64,000 nucleotides of DNA from Bacillus sp. FJAT-27916 (GTDB taxonomy: Bacteria > Bacillota > Bacilli > Bacillales > Pradoshiaceae): the NCBI RefSeq assembly GCF_001183965.1, contig NZ_LFZV01000001.1, forward strand, positions 1,999,871-2,063,870. Direction: 5' to 3'. Below the pieces are notes generated by a model. That model was not told the origin of the DNA and made no database searches. It saw only the letters and a list, made by a program, of their open reading frames with translations. The position numbers and the translations under genes are program-made. Shown here piece after piece: positions 52,570 to 60,826 of this stretch; the stretch's first letter is position 1, and each line of letters starts with the position of its first letter.

Positions 52570-53295
52570 TCAATCATGCTCCTTCAACAGCTCATCAAGC
52601 ATCTTCCCGCGGTTATCTAAGAAATACTTCGTAATCAAGTAATGGTCGGTCATTTCGTAGGTGATTTCACGTAATTGATCCTCATCAAAACTAACTATTT
52701 GTGCATCTGGATAGCCAAGCAGAATAGGAGAGTGGGTCGCAATGATCAGTTGAACATTACGATTCTTCGTCAAGTCATGAATCACTCGTAAAAACGTTAA
52801 TTGGCGAGCGGGAGAGAGGGCAGCTTCCGGCTCATCCAACAGATAGATGGCCTTCTTGTAGAAACGGTTCGAGAATAATGCGAGAAAGGACTCTCCATGG
52901 GATTGCTGATGAAGAGACTTTCCTCCATAGCTTTGATAACCATCCTCATCAACTTCATCTATGTACGTAGCAAAATGATAAAATGTTTCAGCGCGAAAAA
53001 AGAAGCCATTTGAAATTTTCGGCAGCCAGGATAATCGCAAATAATCACTAAGAGGAGCATCAGCTTTGTCTACATCGTATACATTGCTGCGACTGCCCCC
53101 AGCTGTATTAAACCCTATATTAGCTGCAATCCCTTCCAATAAGGTAGACTTTCCGGTGCCATTCTCACCGACGAAAAACGTAACTGGTTTCTTAAACGTA
53201 ATTGAATCCAAATTCCGAATAGCTGGGATGGAGAAAGGATATTGATCATGATATTGAATACGTTCAGGCAGGAGTGTAACTTTCTTCAAAAACAT
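52570..53295 (-). CDS. AAA/ABC-type ATPase
   Basis: A 241-aa cytoplasmic ATPase with Walker A FFVGENGTGKSTLLEGIAAN (near 41), Q-loop-like and signature-like SHGESFLALFSNRF (near 135), Walker B YLLDEPEAALSPARQ (near 153) and the switch region IIATHSPILLGYPDAQI. This is the compact ABC/AAA_21 type found alone in many Firmicutes. It is not a transporter subunit, and its partner is unknown. The promoter region contains a Ter site (53402). It is the first - strand gene of the right-hand part of the window. Confidence 0.78.
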   Translation of the reverse strand: MFLKKVTLLPERIQYHDQYPFSIPAIRNLDSITFKKPVTFFVGENGTGKSTLLEGIAANIGFNTAGGSRSNVYDVDKADAPLSDYLRLSWLPKISNGFFFRAETFYHFATYIDEVDEDGYQSYGGKSLHQQSHGESFLALFSNRFYKKAIYLLDEPEAALSPARQLTFLRVIHDLTKNRNVQLIIATHSPILLGYPDAQIVSFDEDQLREITYEMTDHYLITKYFLDNRGKMLDELLKEHD

Positions 53296-53401
53296 AGCAA
53301 TCCTCCTTCATGTTCATTATATTTATTTAATCCTTTCTGAAAGGGTTTTACAACCCTTAACCATTCTATAAAACATTGTTAAGCAACATTCCTTTCAAAG
53401 A

Positions 53402-53424
53402 ACTATGTGCCAATTCTTCATATA
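53402..53424 (+). other. Ter site, + orientation, copy L4 (innermost left)
   Basis: Core CTATGTGCCAATTCTTCA matches the Ter B site at 16 of 18 positions. It is the + oriented site closest to the dif-like site and to the opposing group. It lies about 105 bp upstream of the AAA ATPase start. Confidence 0.72.
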
Positions 53425-53660
53425 ATAATCAAAATATCATCATCAAGTGAAAACAATTTACTTAAATACGAATGATTAAATATATTATTGATATTTAGTT
53501 CGTGTTTAACCAACCAAAATGCCAATCACTCACAGGCCGGATACAACTCATTTTGCTGAAAACACGAACAATATTGAATGATGCGATATTTTTAACATAT
53601 GTTGGAATTGTGCAGCCAAAAAGGGGAGCAAACGGGGGGGTTGTTCATTTCGCCAATACA

Positions 53661-53672
53661 GAACATATGTTC
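53661..53672. promoter_or_regulatory. LexA (DinR)-type SOS box
   Basis: GAACATATGTTC matches the Bacillus SOS consensus GAACNNNNGTTC exactly. A related AACATATGTT lies at about 53594-53603. It is 105 bp before the tandem ribbon-helix-helix gene and could make that gene damage-inducible. Confidence 0.55.
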
Positions 53673-53776
53673 CTGTTGAAAGGAAGGCATGATGGCTATT
53701 CTACGAAAATTATCTGTCAGAACTTTATCAAATCCTTTATACTACTCATATAAGAAAACACTAAGGAATGATAGAT

Positions 53777-54151
53777 ATGTGGAAAAAAGTAGACGGACGC
53801 TTAATTCAGGCGACAGACACATCACGAGTCAAATTTAGAACGAATATTAGCAAGGCTATACTCGATCGACTCGCTGTTATGGCGGATGAAAACGATACAT
53901 ACATTAATTATTTATTGGAGACTGGCTTAGAAAATGTGCTATCAAGAGGGGAGATCATCTACAATAAGGAGACTCGTCCAAAGGACCGCGTCCAGTATAA
54001 AACAACCTATGATAAAGAATTATTAGCTAAGGTGAAGGAGTTTGCTAAGCAGCATGATCTCTTCATGAACGATGTCATTGAGTACAGCGTAAGCTATATT
54101 GATATTGATAAAAGCAAGGATCGAGACTATAAAAACCGAATTGAGCGCTAA
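53777..54151 (+). CDS. Tandem ribbon-helix-helix-like protein, unknown function
   Basis: A 124-aa protein with an internal duplication. RVKFRTNISKAILDRLAVMA, then DENDTYIN, in the first half aligns with RVQYKTTYDKELLAKVKEFA, then KQHDLFMN, in the second. Each unit has the short strand plus two helices expected of CopG/Arc-type DNA-binding domains, so one chain could form a pseudo-dimer. ATG at 53777 is chosen because AAGG lies 10 bp upstream; ATG at 53768 is too close. Related proteins are, I believe, annotated as hypothetical or mis-called rRNA methyltransferase. Its position beside dif and the SOS-type box invites a role near the terminus, but that is speculation. Confidence 0.6.
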   Translation: MWKKVDGRLIQATDTSRVKFRTNISKAILDRLAVMADENDTYINYLLETGLENVLSRGEIIYNKETRPKDRVQYKTTYDKELLAKVKEFAKQHDLFMNDVIEYSVSYIDIDKSKDRDYKNRIER

Positions 54152-54164
54152 TATATATAGCTTT

Positions 54165-54202
54165 AACAGACAGAAAAGATTTACTTTTTCTGTCTGTTTT
54201 AC
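54165..54202 (+). terminator. Terminator before the dif region
   Basis: AACAGACAGAAAA and TTTTTCTGTCTGTT arms, then TTT. It is the last + strand terminator before the strand switch. Confidence 0.8.
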
Positions 54203-54566
54203 GTTTATCGCTAAAAAGGCCGTTTGTTTGTATCTAGGTTAATACCGCCAAAGGTTTGTAAGTTAACAGTCATATACAAAAACTGACCAATATAAGTAAA
54301 AAGCTGTCAGATAGGAATTATGACTAAAACCAATCATTTAAGCTAAATTTACAGCTTGTCATTCATATTTTATTTTACCACTGGCTATGCTAATGACATG
54401 TTTTAGATTCAAATTTCGAAATCGGCGTGTGGAAGCAATGAGTGGATGGAGATTAGTGATGAACTTATCGGGATGAATGAGTTAAGGCTGAAAGCATACC
54501 ATTCATTTATGTAAAGCTGTGAATGGTGAGGGGAAAGGGCAAGTTACCGTTCTAATTAAGTTTTTG

Positions 54567-54661
<95 letters not shown>

Positions 54662-54858
54662 AAAACAAAGAAAATTAGGCAGTAATTAACACATATCAAT
54701 TTTTATGTATTTTCATCTATTATTAAATTATTTTATTACACGCAGCTAATTCATTTTAATATGAAACCAACGAAATATTCATTCGATTGGTATTAGATTT
54801 AATATGCTGCTGATCTACAAGCAATATACAATGATTCCATTATTGTTCCATTATTTAG

Positions 54859-54886
54859 GTTGCTTGAGATTGGCTCTCAGACGAAA
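54859..54886 (-). repeat. Dispersed repeat R2, copy 2
   Basis: On the - strand TTTCGTCTGAGAGCC, AATCTCAA, GCAAC. It matches 16060-16084 apart from three inserted bases. Both copies are intergenic. Confidence 0.4.
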
Positions 54887-55000
54887 CGAACGTTTCTTTA
54901 GTGAACAACTCTCCATCTTATTTTATTTCTCAACACCCTAGTTAACATAATATATTTATGTAATTACACTCTATTTTCCTAATCAGCATGTGTTTGATGT

Positions 55001-55147
55001 TTATAAATTCGTTGTATCAATACGGTTTTTATCATATGGCTCATATGGCGGTACATCTTCCATATCATCTATATTAAATGATGAATCTTGCTGTGGATTT
55101 TTCGTTTTTCTTTCTTCTGCATTCGTGTGATTTTCTTTCTTTTTCAT
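55001..55147 (-). CDS. Tiny charged protein A
   Basis: A 48-aa protein. AAAGGAGG lies 9 bp before the ATG. The N-terminus is basic (MKKKENHTNAEERKTKNPQQ) and the C-terminus acidic and Pro/Tyr-rich (DDMEDVPPYEPYDKNRID). No family is recognised. It lies below a very similarly built 54-aa gene (55246-55410), with a terminator between them. Both look like small cytoplasmic proteins typical of Bacillaceae. Confidence 0.55.
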   Translation of the reverse strand: MKKKENHTNAEERKTKNPQQDSSFNIDDMEDVPPYEPYDKNRIDTTNL

Positions 55148-55216
55148 GGTATCATTCCTCCTTTACTATACAAATTATGTTCTCCTGGATTCATGGCTGT
55201 ATTCATGATTCCTCAT

Positions 55217-55244
55217 AAAAAAACCTCCAAATCATTGGAGGTTA
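55217..55244 (-). terminator. Terminator between the two tiny genes
   Basis: On the - strand AACCTCCAATGATTTGGAGGTT followed by TTTTT. Confidence 0.85.
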
Positions 55245-55245
55245 A

Positions 55246-55410
55246 TTAAATCTTTTCATGATTCAAGCGTGTTTTTAAATAAGGATCGGCTGGTTCATCG
55301 TATACTTCCTCAATGTCATGCTCTGAATCCTGTGGCAGCTTCTTTTCTTTCTTTTTGTCTTTTGTCAGCTTAGATAAATCCTTCTTATGCTTTCCTTGAA
55401 GTATTTTCAT
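55246..55410 (-). CDS. Tiny charged protein B
   Basis: A 54-aa protein. AAGGAGG lies 10-11 bp before the ATG at 55410; an ATG nine bases upstream is too close to the ribosome-binding site. The N-terminus is Lys-rich (GKHKKDLSKLTKDKKKEKK) and the C-terminus acidic (DSEHDIEEVYDEPADPYLKT). Its organisation parallels protein A, with a shared acidic-Pro-Tyr ending. Function unknown. Confidence 0.55.
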   Translation of the reverse strand: MKILQGKHKKDLSKLTKDKKKEKKLPQDSEHDIEEVYDEPADPYLKTRLNHEKI

Positions 55411-55488
55411 TGCTGTCATGCCTCCTTACAAACATCTTCATTCTTTTTCTTCCCTCCCCCATCCCCTTTTTAACTGGAATTATTTCAC

Positions 55489-55515
55489 AATAAAAAAAGA
55501 AGCCATAAAGGCTCC
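55489..55515 (-). terminator. Terminator of the oxidoreductase gene
   Basis: On the - strand AGGAGCC, TTTAT, GGCTTCT and a T-run, directly after the stop codon. Confidence 0.75.
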
Positions 55516-55516
55516 T

Positions 55517-56494
55517 TTATTTCAGCTGATTAGCAGCAAAGATTTGGTCAATCATTCCCATGATTTCAATGGAATCCTTCCATGTCATTAATGGTGATTC
55601 AACTAAACCTTCCTTCATGCATCTGACAACTTCACGAATTTCATATTCAAATCCATTGATTTCATAGGGCTCTGCTAGTGTTCTTTCCTTTCCAGAGTCT
55701 AAAATGATGGTAGCTGACTGCGCATTTGAGAAGAGTGGGATATGTATTCGTCCTTTTGTTCCGAGTATGCTAGCTTCTTTATGGGTATTGGCCTGAATTG
55801 TGGAATAAATCTGTGCAGTTGCGCCATTTTCATACCCGAGTAAAATGGCATCACTTTCATCAACTCCGGTAACGCCATAAGTTAGTTGACTCTGCACATA
55901 TTTAGGCTGATTACCTAAGAAGTAGGCTGCATAGGACACTGGGTAAATGCCAATATCAAGTAAGGCACCGCCGCCTTTCTCGATATCATATAAACGTCCT
56001 TTTGGATCAAACTCAGCCTTGAAGCCCAGCTCAGCACGAAGCGACTTGATCTCTCCAATTATTCCCTCAGCTAGGAGCTTGCGCAGCTGAATATTAACCG
56101 GAAGAAAACGAGTTTTCATCGCCTCCATGAAGAAAACGTTCTCGCGTTTCGCAATCGCAACAACCTCTTCAATTTCAGCTTTTGTCATCGTGACAGGTTT
56201 TTCACATAAAACGCCTTTCCCATGTTCGAGTGCAAGGATTGCCTGCTCTTTATGAAATGGATGTAGAGTAGCAACATAAACAGCATCAATCTGCCCATTG
56301 GCAACGAGCTCTTCATAGGATCCATAGCATCGTTCCTGCGGGACATCAAATTCCTTCCCAAATTGCTCTGCCCGTGTTTTTTCCCTCGCTGCGATTCCAG
56401 CAAGCTCCATCCCATCAAGCTGCTTAACAGCTGTCGCAAAGCGATGAGCGATATTACCTGCACCGATAATTCCCCATCTGAATATGTTTTTCAT
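55517..56494 (-). CDS. Gfo/Idh/MocA family oxidoreductase
   Basis: A 325-aa NAD(P)-dependent sugar-type dehydrogenase. The Rossmann start is WGIIGAGNIAHRFATAVKQL. The family EKP motif is VLCEKPVTM (near 96), with the catalytic Lys. GGGALLDIGIYPVSYAAYFLG (near 173) contains the substrate-binding Asp. It acts on a cyclic polyol or sugar (for example a dihydrodiol or glucose-fructose type substrate); the specificity cannot be told. Monocistronic, - strand. Confidence 0.85.
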   Translation of the reverse strand: MKNIFRWGIIGAGNIAHRFATAVKQLDGMELAGIAAREKTRAEQFGKEFDVPQERCYGSYEELVANGQIDAVYVATLHPFHKEQAILALEHGKGVLCEKPVTMTKAEIEEVVAIAKRENVFFMEAMKTRFLPVNIQLRKLLAEGIIGEIKSLRAELGFKAEFDPKGRLYDIEKGGGALLDIGIYPVSYAAYFLGNQPKYVQSQLTYGVTGVDESDAILLGYENGATAQIYSTIQANTHKEASILGTKGRIHIPLFSNAQSATIILDSGKERTLAEPYEINGFEYEIREVVRCMKEGLVESPLMTWKDSIEIMGMIDQIFAANQLK

Positions 56495-56589
56495 AAATAG
56501 TCCTCCTGACTAACAAATGATTTCATGGTTTCATCATATCAAGAATACTTTGAAGAAGGTATGAAATAATAATCCTTTTCACACAAAAA

Positions 56590-56614
56590 TACGATACCTC
56601 CTTGGAAGTATCGC
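56590..56614 (-). terminator. Terminator of histidine kinase 2
   Basis: On the - strand GCGATACTTCC, AA, GGAGGTATCGT, then TTTTT. Confidence 0.8.
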
Positions 56615-56621
56615 ATTCATT

Positions 56622-58097
56622 TTATTTTTCCATTTCTTTTATATGTTTAAAGGAAATGATAAAGCCGGTTGTTTCGTTTGAACTTTGAACGCTCACATCT
56701 GCATCATAAATATCTGTGAGATTTTTGATAAGCCATAAACCGATCCCTGCCCCAACCGTTTGTTCCTTTGCTTTATTAGTCCGATAATATTTATCAAAGA
56801 TTTTGCTGATTTTATGGTATTCAATGCTAGAATTTGTATTGACAACATCAATGAGAATTCGATACTCCTCATCCTGCTGCTCTCTGATTCCAATGAATAT
56901 GGACGACCCCTCTTTTGAATACTTAATGGCATTATCGAGCAGGTTCCGAATGATTAATTCAATCGAGCCTTTATCAATCCATATTAAACGGTTTGGATTG
57001 ACACAATGTTCAAAACTAAATGTCCATTCAGGATATTTCGATTGATATTCTATGTAGATAGGCTCAATTTCTCCTACTGGGTTGATCCAACTGTCTGGAG
57101 GTGAACCCCCTAAGTAATAAATATCATAGGTCACTTTAATACTAGACAATAAAGAAGTAATATTCTCTGTTTCGTTTACAACGGAATGAAGGTTTTTCTT
57201 AAGCTCTTCATCATCGATTGTATCCTCTATTAGCTCTATTTCATTTTTAATATTATGAGCTGGATTCTTAATTTCATGAACCATTTCATCAAGGAAGGCT
57301 TTACTTTCCTGCACACCATCCTGTAGCTCCAAAACCGTCTGGTTCACGACATCAATCGTATTTCGAACCTTTGGAATCATTGGTCCATCATAGGTGAATA
57401 CCTTCATGTTAAATTTCGTCATGCCCAAGAAATGCTTTCTCATCTTATCTAGTGGGCCATAATAAAGCTTTCTCATTAACATATAATTAATAAAAATCAT
57501 CATAGATAATATGACAAAAAAGAATAGGCAATGAGAAAGAATCGTTTTAAATTCATCTAATAATGTCATACTGACTACGCGGTATAAAGTAATATCCCCA
57601 GTAAATAGATCACTCTCAATATGGTGGTCAATCTTAAGAAAGGCTGTACCATCTTCCTCTCCTATCTGAATCCCGATATTTTCTTGCGAGTAAATATTAT
57701 AAACATTTTCTAATTCACTATTCATCAGGAACTTATTTAATAATGGAACGAGAATGGCATCAACTCCTTGATAAACATACTTTTTTTTATATTCTGTATT
57801 TGCATTATAATAAAAGGCACTTGACTTAGCATCGTTATTATTTACATAGACAAACTCGTTGCCAACTGGAATATCTCTTAGAATGTCTATAATGTTATCA
57901 GAATCCTGATCTTCCATAAATAAATGTTCAATCTGTATATGTGTCGGTAACATCTCATATGCTTCTTTCATTAGTACGTTCTCTACTCTTATATATCCGT
58001 ATAAAAAGACAATACTAAATACAAGTATCACGAGCAAAACATAAGCAGTAAGCATGTAAATCTGAGGATTATTTTTCCACTTTTTTATCGAAATCAA
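56622..58097 (-). CDS. Sensor histidine kinase 2 (orphan, paralog of 60827-62275)
   Basis: About 491 aa. TM1 lies near residues 15-37 and TM2 near 189-208; between them is an extracellular sensor of about 150 residues. The phosphorylated His is in the DHp helix (FLDEMVHEIKNPAHNIKNEI; His near 274). The ATPase domain shows the N box NLLDNAIKYSKEGSSI and the G box AGIGLWLIKNL. TTG at 58097 is chosen (AGGTG about 9 bp upstream); GTG at 58109 overlaps that site. No response regulator is encoded in the window. The kinase matches the other one along its full length, so the pair arose by duplication; the IS and rtp now separate them. Confidence 0.82.
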   Translation of the reverse strand: MISIKKWKNNPQIYMLTAYVLLVILVFSIVFLYGYIRVENVLMKEAYEMLPTHIQIEHLFMEDQDSDNIIDILRDIPVGNEFVYVNNNDAKSSAFYYNANTEYKKKYVYQGVDAILVPLLNKFLMNSELENVYNIYSQENIGIQIGEEDGTAFLKIDHHIESDLFTGDITLYRVVSMTLLDEFKTILSHCLFFFVILSMMIFINYMLMRKLYYGPLDKMRKHFLGMTKFNMKVFTYDGPMIPKVRNTIDVVNQTVLELQDGVQESKAFLDEMVHEIKNPAHNIKNEIELIEDTIDDEELKKNLHSVVNETENITSLLSSIKVTYDIYYLGGSPPDSWINPVGEIEPIYIEYQSKYPEWTFSFEHCVNPNRLIWIDKGSIELIIRNLLDNAIKYSKEGSSIFIGIREQQDEEYRILIDVVNTNSSIEYHKISKIFDKYYRTNKAKEQTVGAGIGLWLIKNLTDIYDADVSVQSSNETTGFIISFKHIKEMEK

Positions 58098-58492
58098 TAC
58101 TGTAGACACCTTTCCTTTTGAAGATATTATCGAAACAGAACATCACCTTTAAAACATCCGAATCAATTGTTTGGGTAACTTTGAAAAAAGAGTCCATCTT
58201 TATTCTCGAATAAAGTGATGCTGATGTTCGCATCCTTGTAGGTTTGAATAATAAATCAATATAGTATAAGAATAGATAACAAAAACACTGCTAATTCGTA
58301 CAATGAGAAAAGAAAATGAATATAATAGTTCATTTATTTATCCATATAAACAAGGACTAATCCACTTTCACTTTTGTTGTTTTTATCTAATTTATTATAT
58401 CACAATAATTTAAAAAGGCTTTCTTAAAAATATTTATTCATATCCATCAAAAAACCGAATTGTCAGGAAAATTACATATAAAAAACACCCCT

Positions 58493-58500
58493 CTTTAAAG
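58493..58500. repeat. 8-bp target duplication, left
   Basis: CTTTAAAG directly left of the IS end. The same 8 bp directly follow the right end (60195-60202). The 390 bp between this and the kinase gene hold only AT-rich sequence. Confidence 0.8.
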
Positions 58501-58531
58501 GAGGGCACTGAAAAAGTCCTTAAATCTTACT

Positions 58532-58577
58532 AAAGCCCCTGTTCCTTCAATCTATGGAAGGAACAGGGGCTTTTTTG
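58532..58577 (+). terminator. Terminator inside IS left end
   Basis: AAAGCCCCTGTTCCTTC and GAAGGAACAGGGGCTTT arms with TTTTTT. Confidence 0.85.
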
Positions 58578-58615
58578 TCGAATTCTTACCTTATCACAAA
58601 AAAGTGGGTGTAACG

Positions 58616-60067
58616 ATGATTCAACGTCAACTGTCTATGAACTTAAGTCCTTATTCGGCTCTTTACGATTTAATAGTTCCTAACGATAATATTCTTCGAA
58701 GAATCAATGAGCTTATTGATTTTTCCTTCGTATATGATGAACTGAAAGACCATTATTGTCATGACAATGGACGGAATGCCGTTCACCCCATCCGAATGTT
58801 TAAGTATCTATTGCTAAAAGCCATTTATGACTTATCAGATGTGGACATCGTGGAACGCTCACGGTACGATATGTCGTTCAAATATTTTTTAGACCTGTCT
58901 CCTGAGGATGATGTCATAGATCCTAGTTCTTTAACGAAATTCCGTAAGCTCCGTTTAAAAGATCTTAATCTTTTGGACTTGCTTATCAATAAAACGGTCG
59001 AAATCGCCATTGAAAAGGAAATCATTAAAAGCCATTCTATCATCGTTGATTCCACCCATTCCAAGGCTAGATATAACCAAAAGACGCCTAAAGAGCTGTT
59101 GGCAGAGAAATCAAAGCTGCTTCGAAAAGCCGTTTATCAAGTGGATGAACAGATAAAAAATCAACTGCCAGCCAAGTCCAAGACAGAGGTCTTAGAGGAT
59201 GAGGTGAGCTATAGCCAAAAGCTTATCGAGGTGATTGAAAAGAATGAAGTCCTACAAGAGTATCCTAAAGTCAAGGAAAAAATAAATGTACTGAAGGAAA
59301 CCATTGAGGATATAAATGACCAGCTCCAATTATCCAAGGATCCAGACGCACGAGTTGGGCATAAATCAGCTGACTCTTCCTTTTTCGGTTACAAAACACA
59401 TCTTGCCATGAGCGAAGAACGTATTATTACGGCCGCCGTTATTACAACTGGCGAAAAGAACGATGGAAAGCAATTGAAATCGCTGATTGAGAAGAGTCAA
59501 AAAGCCGGCATGGACATTCAAACCGTCATTGGTGATGCCGCCTATTCTGAAAAGGGAAATATCGAGTATGCGAATAAAAGTGAAATGATGCTTGTGGCTA
59601 AGTTAAATCCAGCGGTAACGCAAGGGACGCGTAAAAGCGAAGATGTTTTTGATTTTAATAAAGACGCTGGAATGTATGTCTGTAAAGCTGGTCATATGGC
59701 CATACGAAAGGCTCGGCAAGGAAAAAAAGGGGGCAGCAAAAATCAAGTTGATACCTATTATTTTGATGTGGAAAAATGTAAAGTCTGTCCTTTTAGAGAC
59801 GGGTGCTATAAGGAAGGAGCCAAAACCAAGAGTTATTCCGTAAGCATCAAATCAAATGTACACACGGAACAGATACAATTCCAAGAAAGTGAGTATTTTA
59901 AAGAGAAATCGAAAGAACGGTATAAAATTGAGGCAAAGAATAGTGAATTAAAACACAGACACGGGTATGATGTAGCCAATTCCTCGGGTCTGATTGGTAT
60001 GCAATTACAAGGGGCTATGGCTATTTTCGCCGTAAATGTGAAACGGATATTGACCCTATTGAACTAA
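58616..60067 (+). CDS. IS1182-family transposase
   Basis: A 483-aa DDE transposase. The N-terminus (SMNLSPYSALYDLIVP, DVDIVERSRYDMSFKYFLDL) is the DUF772-type domain. IIVDSTHSKARYN carries the first catalytic Asp. A long Lys/Glu-rich insertion follows near 150-235, then KSADSSFFGYKTHLAM, VIGDAAYSEKGNIEY (second Asp) and a Cys-containing region (KCKVCPFRDGC) before the final ERYKIEAKNSELKHRHGYD with the catalytic Glu. ATG at 58616 is preferred; GTG at 58604 is also in frame. It is intact and on the + strand, unlike every other gene right of dif. Confidence 0.88.
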   Translation: MIQRQLSMNLSPYSALYDLIVPNDNILRRINELIDFSFVYDELKDHYCHDNGRNAVHPIRMFKYLLLKAIYDLSDVDIVERSRYDMSFKYFLDLSPEDDVIDPSSLTKFRKLRLKDLNLLDLLINKTVEIAIEKEIIKSHSIIVDSTHSKARYNQKTPKELLAEKSKLLRKAVYQVDEQIKNQLPAKSKTEVLEDEVSYSQKLIEVIEKNEVLQEYPKVKEKINVLKETIEDINDQLQLSKDPDARVGHKSADSSFFGYKTHLAMSEERIITAAVITTGEKNDGKQLKSLIEKSQKAGMDIQTVIGDAAYSEKGNIEYANKSEMMLVAKLNPAVTQGTRKSEDVFDFNKDAGMYVCKAGHMAIRKARQGKKGGSKNQVDTYYFDVEKCKVCPFRDGCYKEGAKTKSYSVSIKSNVHTEQIQFQESEYFKEKSKERYKIEAKNSELKHRHGYDVANSSGLIGMQLQGAMAIFAVNVKRILTLLN

Positions 60068-60097
60068 AAGGGATGGAATATATCCCTTAAAAATAAT

Positions 60098-60147
60098 AAA
60101 AGACGGCTCAAAAATTCATATTCTGAACTTGAGCCGTCTTTTTTATG
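60098..60147. terminator. Bidirectional terminator inside IS right end
   Basis: AAAAGACGGCTCAA and TTGAGCCGTCTTTT arms with flanking A and T runs. Confidence 0.85.
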
Positions 60148-60194
60148 TTTGTCAACTTAACTTATGAAAAAAACCGAAGTTTTTCAGTGCCCTC

Positions 60195-60202
60195 CTTTAA
60201 AG
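60195..60202. repeat. 8-bp target duplication, right
   Basis: CTTTAAAG, followed by AAGGATGTTT. The latter pairs with AAACACCCCT left of the IS to form the original rtp terminator stem. Confidence 0.8.
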
Positions 60203-60223
60203 AAGGATGTTTCCTAATTCCTT

Positions 60224-60601
60224 TTATTTTTTTATTGGCCCATAATGGTCTTCGAGCGCTGTCTGCAAGATGCCGATTGACCTTTCAATTTCTATCTTCA
60301 TGAGCTTACGATAAGCCTCCAGTTCCTCTTTCCCCTTCTCTGTTAAGTAATAAATGAAAACTTCTTGAATGTTTTCATGGGGGTCTCCTTTTATCTCACT
60401 TCTCCGTTTGACGAAGCCTTGTTTATATAACTCTTTATAGGTTTTGTATAATTCGGTATGAGACGGAGAATATCCGTATGGCTTAAATTTCGCTCTCAGG
60501 TCGTCTAGTACAACTGATCCATAGTCTTTCGGTCTTGCGGCAATTTCAAGTAAATATAGCTTTAAGAATGCTTTTTGTTTTAATAAGAATCCTCTGCTCA
60601 T
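60224..60601 (-). CDS. rtp: Replication terminator protein (RTP) homolog
   Basis: A 125-aa winged-helix protein. Against B. subtilis RTP (122 aa, recalled) it keeps GFLLKQKAFLKLYL at the N-terminus, YG then L-x2-LR-x2-FK, the recognition-helix region GYSPSHTELYKTYKELYKQG, an IQEVFIYYLT strand and a C-terminal dimerisation helix with K-x-E-x2-R-x7-AL-x-D. RTP dimers bind Ter sites and stop forks arriving from one side. ATG at 60601 has GAGAGGGTG 6 bp upstream; the longer frame to 60667 lacks a ribosome-binding site. A PadR-type label is a likely automated alternative because the folds are similar, but the Ter sites nearby support RTP. A TATAAT lies at 60642-60647 on the - strand. The IS lies in its terminator. 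Confidence 0.85.
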   Translation of the reverse strand: MSRGFLLKQKAFLKLYLLEIAARPKDYGSVVLDDLRAKFKPYGYSPSHTELYKTYKELYKQGFVKRRSEIKGDPHENIQEVFIYYLTEKGKEELEAYRKLMKIEIERSIGILQTALEDHYGPIKK

Positions 60602-60723
60602 GAAAGTCACCCTCTCTTTTGCCAAGCCGTTCTTCCCTCTCATTATACTACTTATTGGAAAAAACAACTTGAATAAAGGCTAATTTCATGTAAAATTCAC
60701 CTTGCTTACCTATTTTTGATAAA

Positions 60724-60746
60724 CAATGAAAATTTAACACATAGTT
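60724..60746 (-). other. Ter site, - orientation, copy R1 (innermost right, upstream of rtp)
   Basis: On the - strand the core is CTATGTGTTAAATTTTCA, 16 of 18 matches to the Ter B site. It lies 123 bp upstream of the rtp start and about 77 bp upstream of its likely -10 box. In B. subtilis the rtp gene is also adjacent to Ter sites and autoregulated. Confidence 0.72.
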
Positions 60747-60826
60747 TTAAAAGAACGTATGTGATTTAGCAGAGTTCCATCTTCCACATTCGATAGCTTT
60801 TTCTTAGTATGGGGCCATTCTCAATG

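Larger units (their letters stand above)
58501..60194 (+). mobile_element. IS1182-family insertion sequence (1694 bp)
   Basis: The terminal inverted repeats are GAGGGCACTGAAAAA at the left end and its exact complement at the right. One transposase gene fills the element. Strong hairpin terminators near each end (58532-58577 and 60098-60147) would stop read-through into or out of the transposase. It is flanked by an 8-bp CTTTAAAG duplication. Joining the flanks restores a perfect rtp terminator hairpin, so the element sits in its loop. The copy looks intact and recent. Confidence 0.88.

Noticed and set aside
53502-53753. 83-aa ORF on + strand
   Set aside because: No ribosome-binding site, odd composition, and it spans the LexA-type box and promoter region of the next gene.
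54440-54530. Fragment resembling the 3' end of 23S rRNA (CTGAAAGCAT)
   Set aside because: Only about ten bases match; the neighbouring conserved rRNA sequence is absent.
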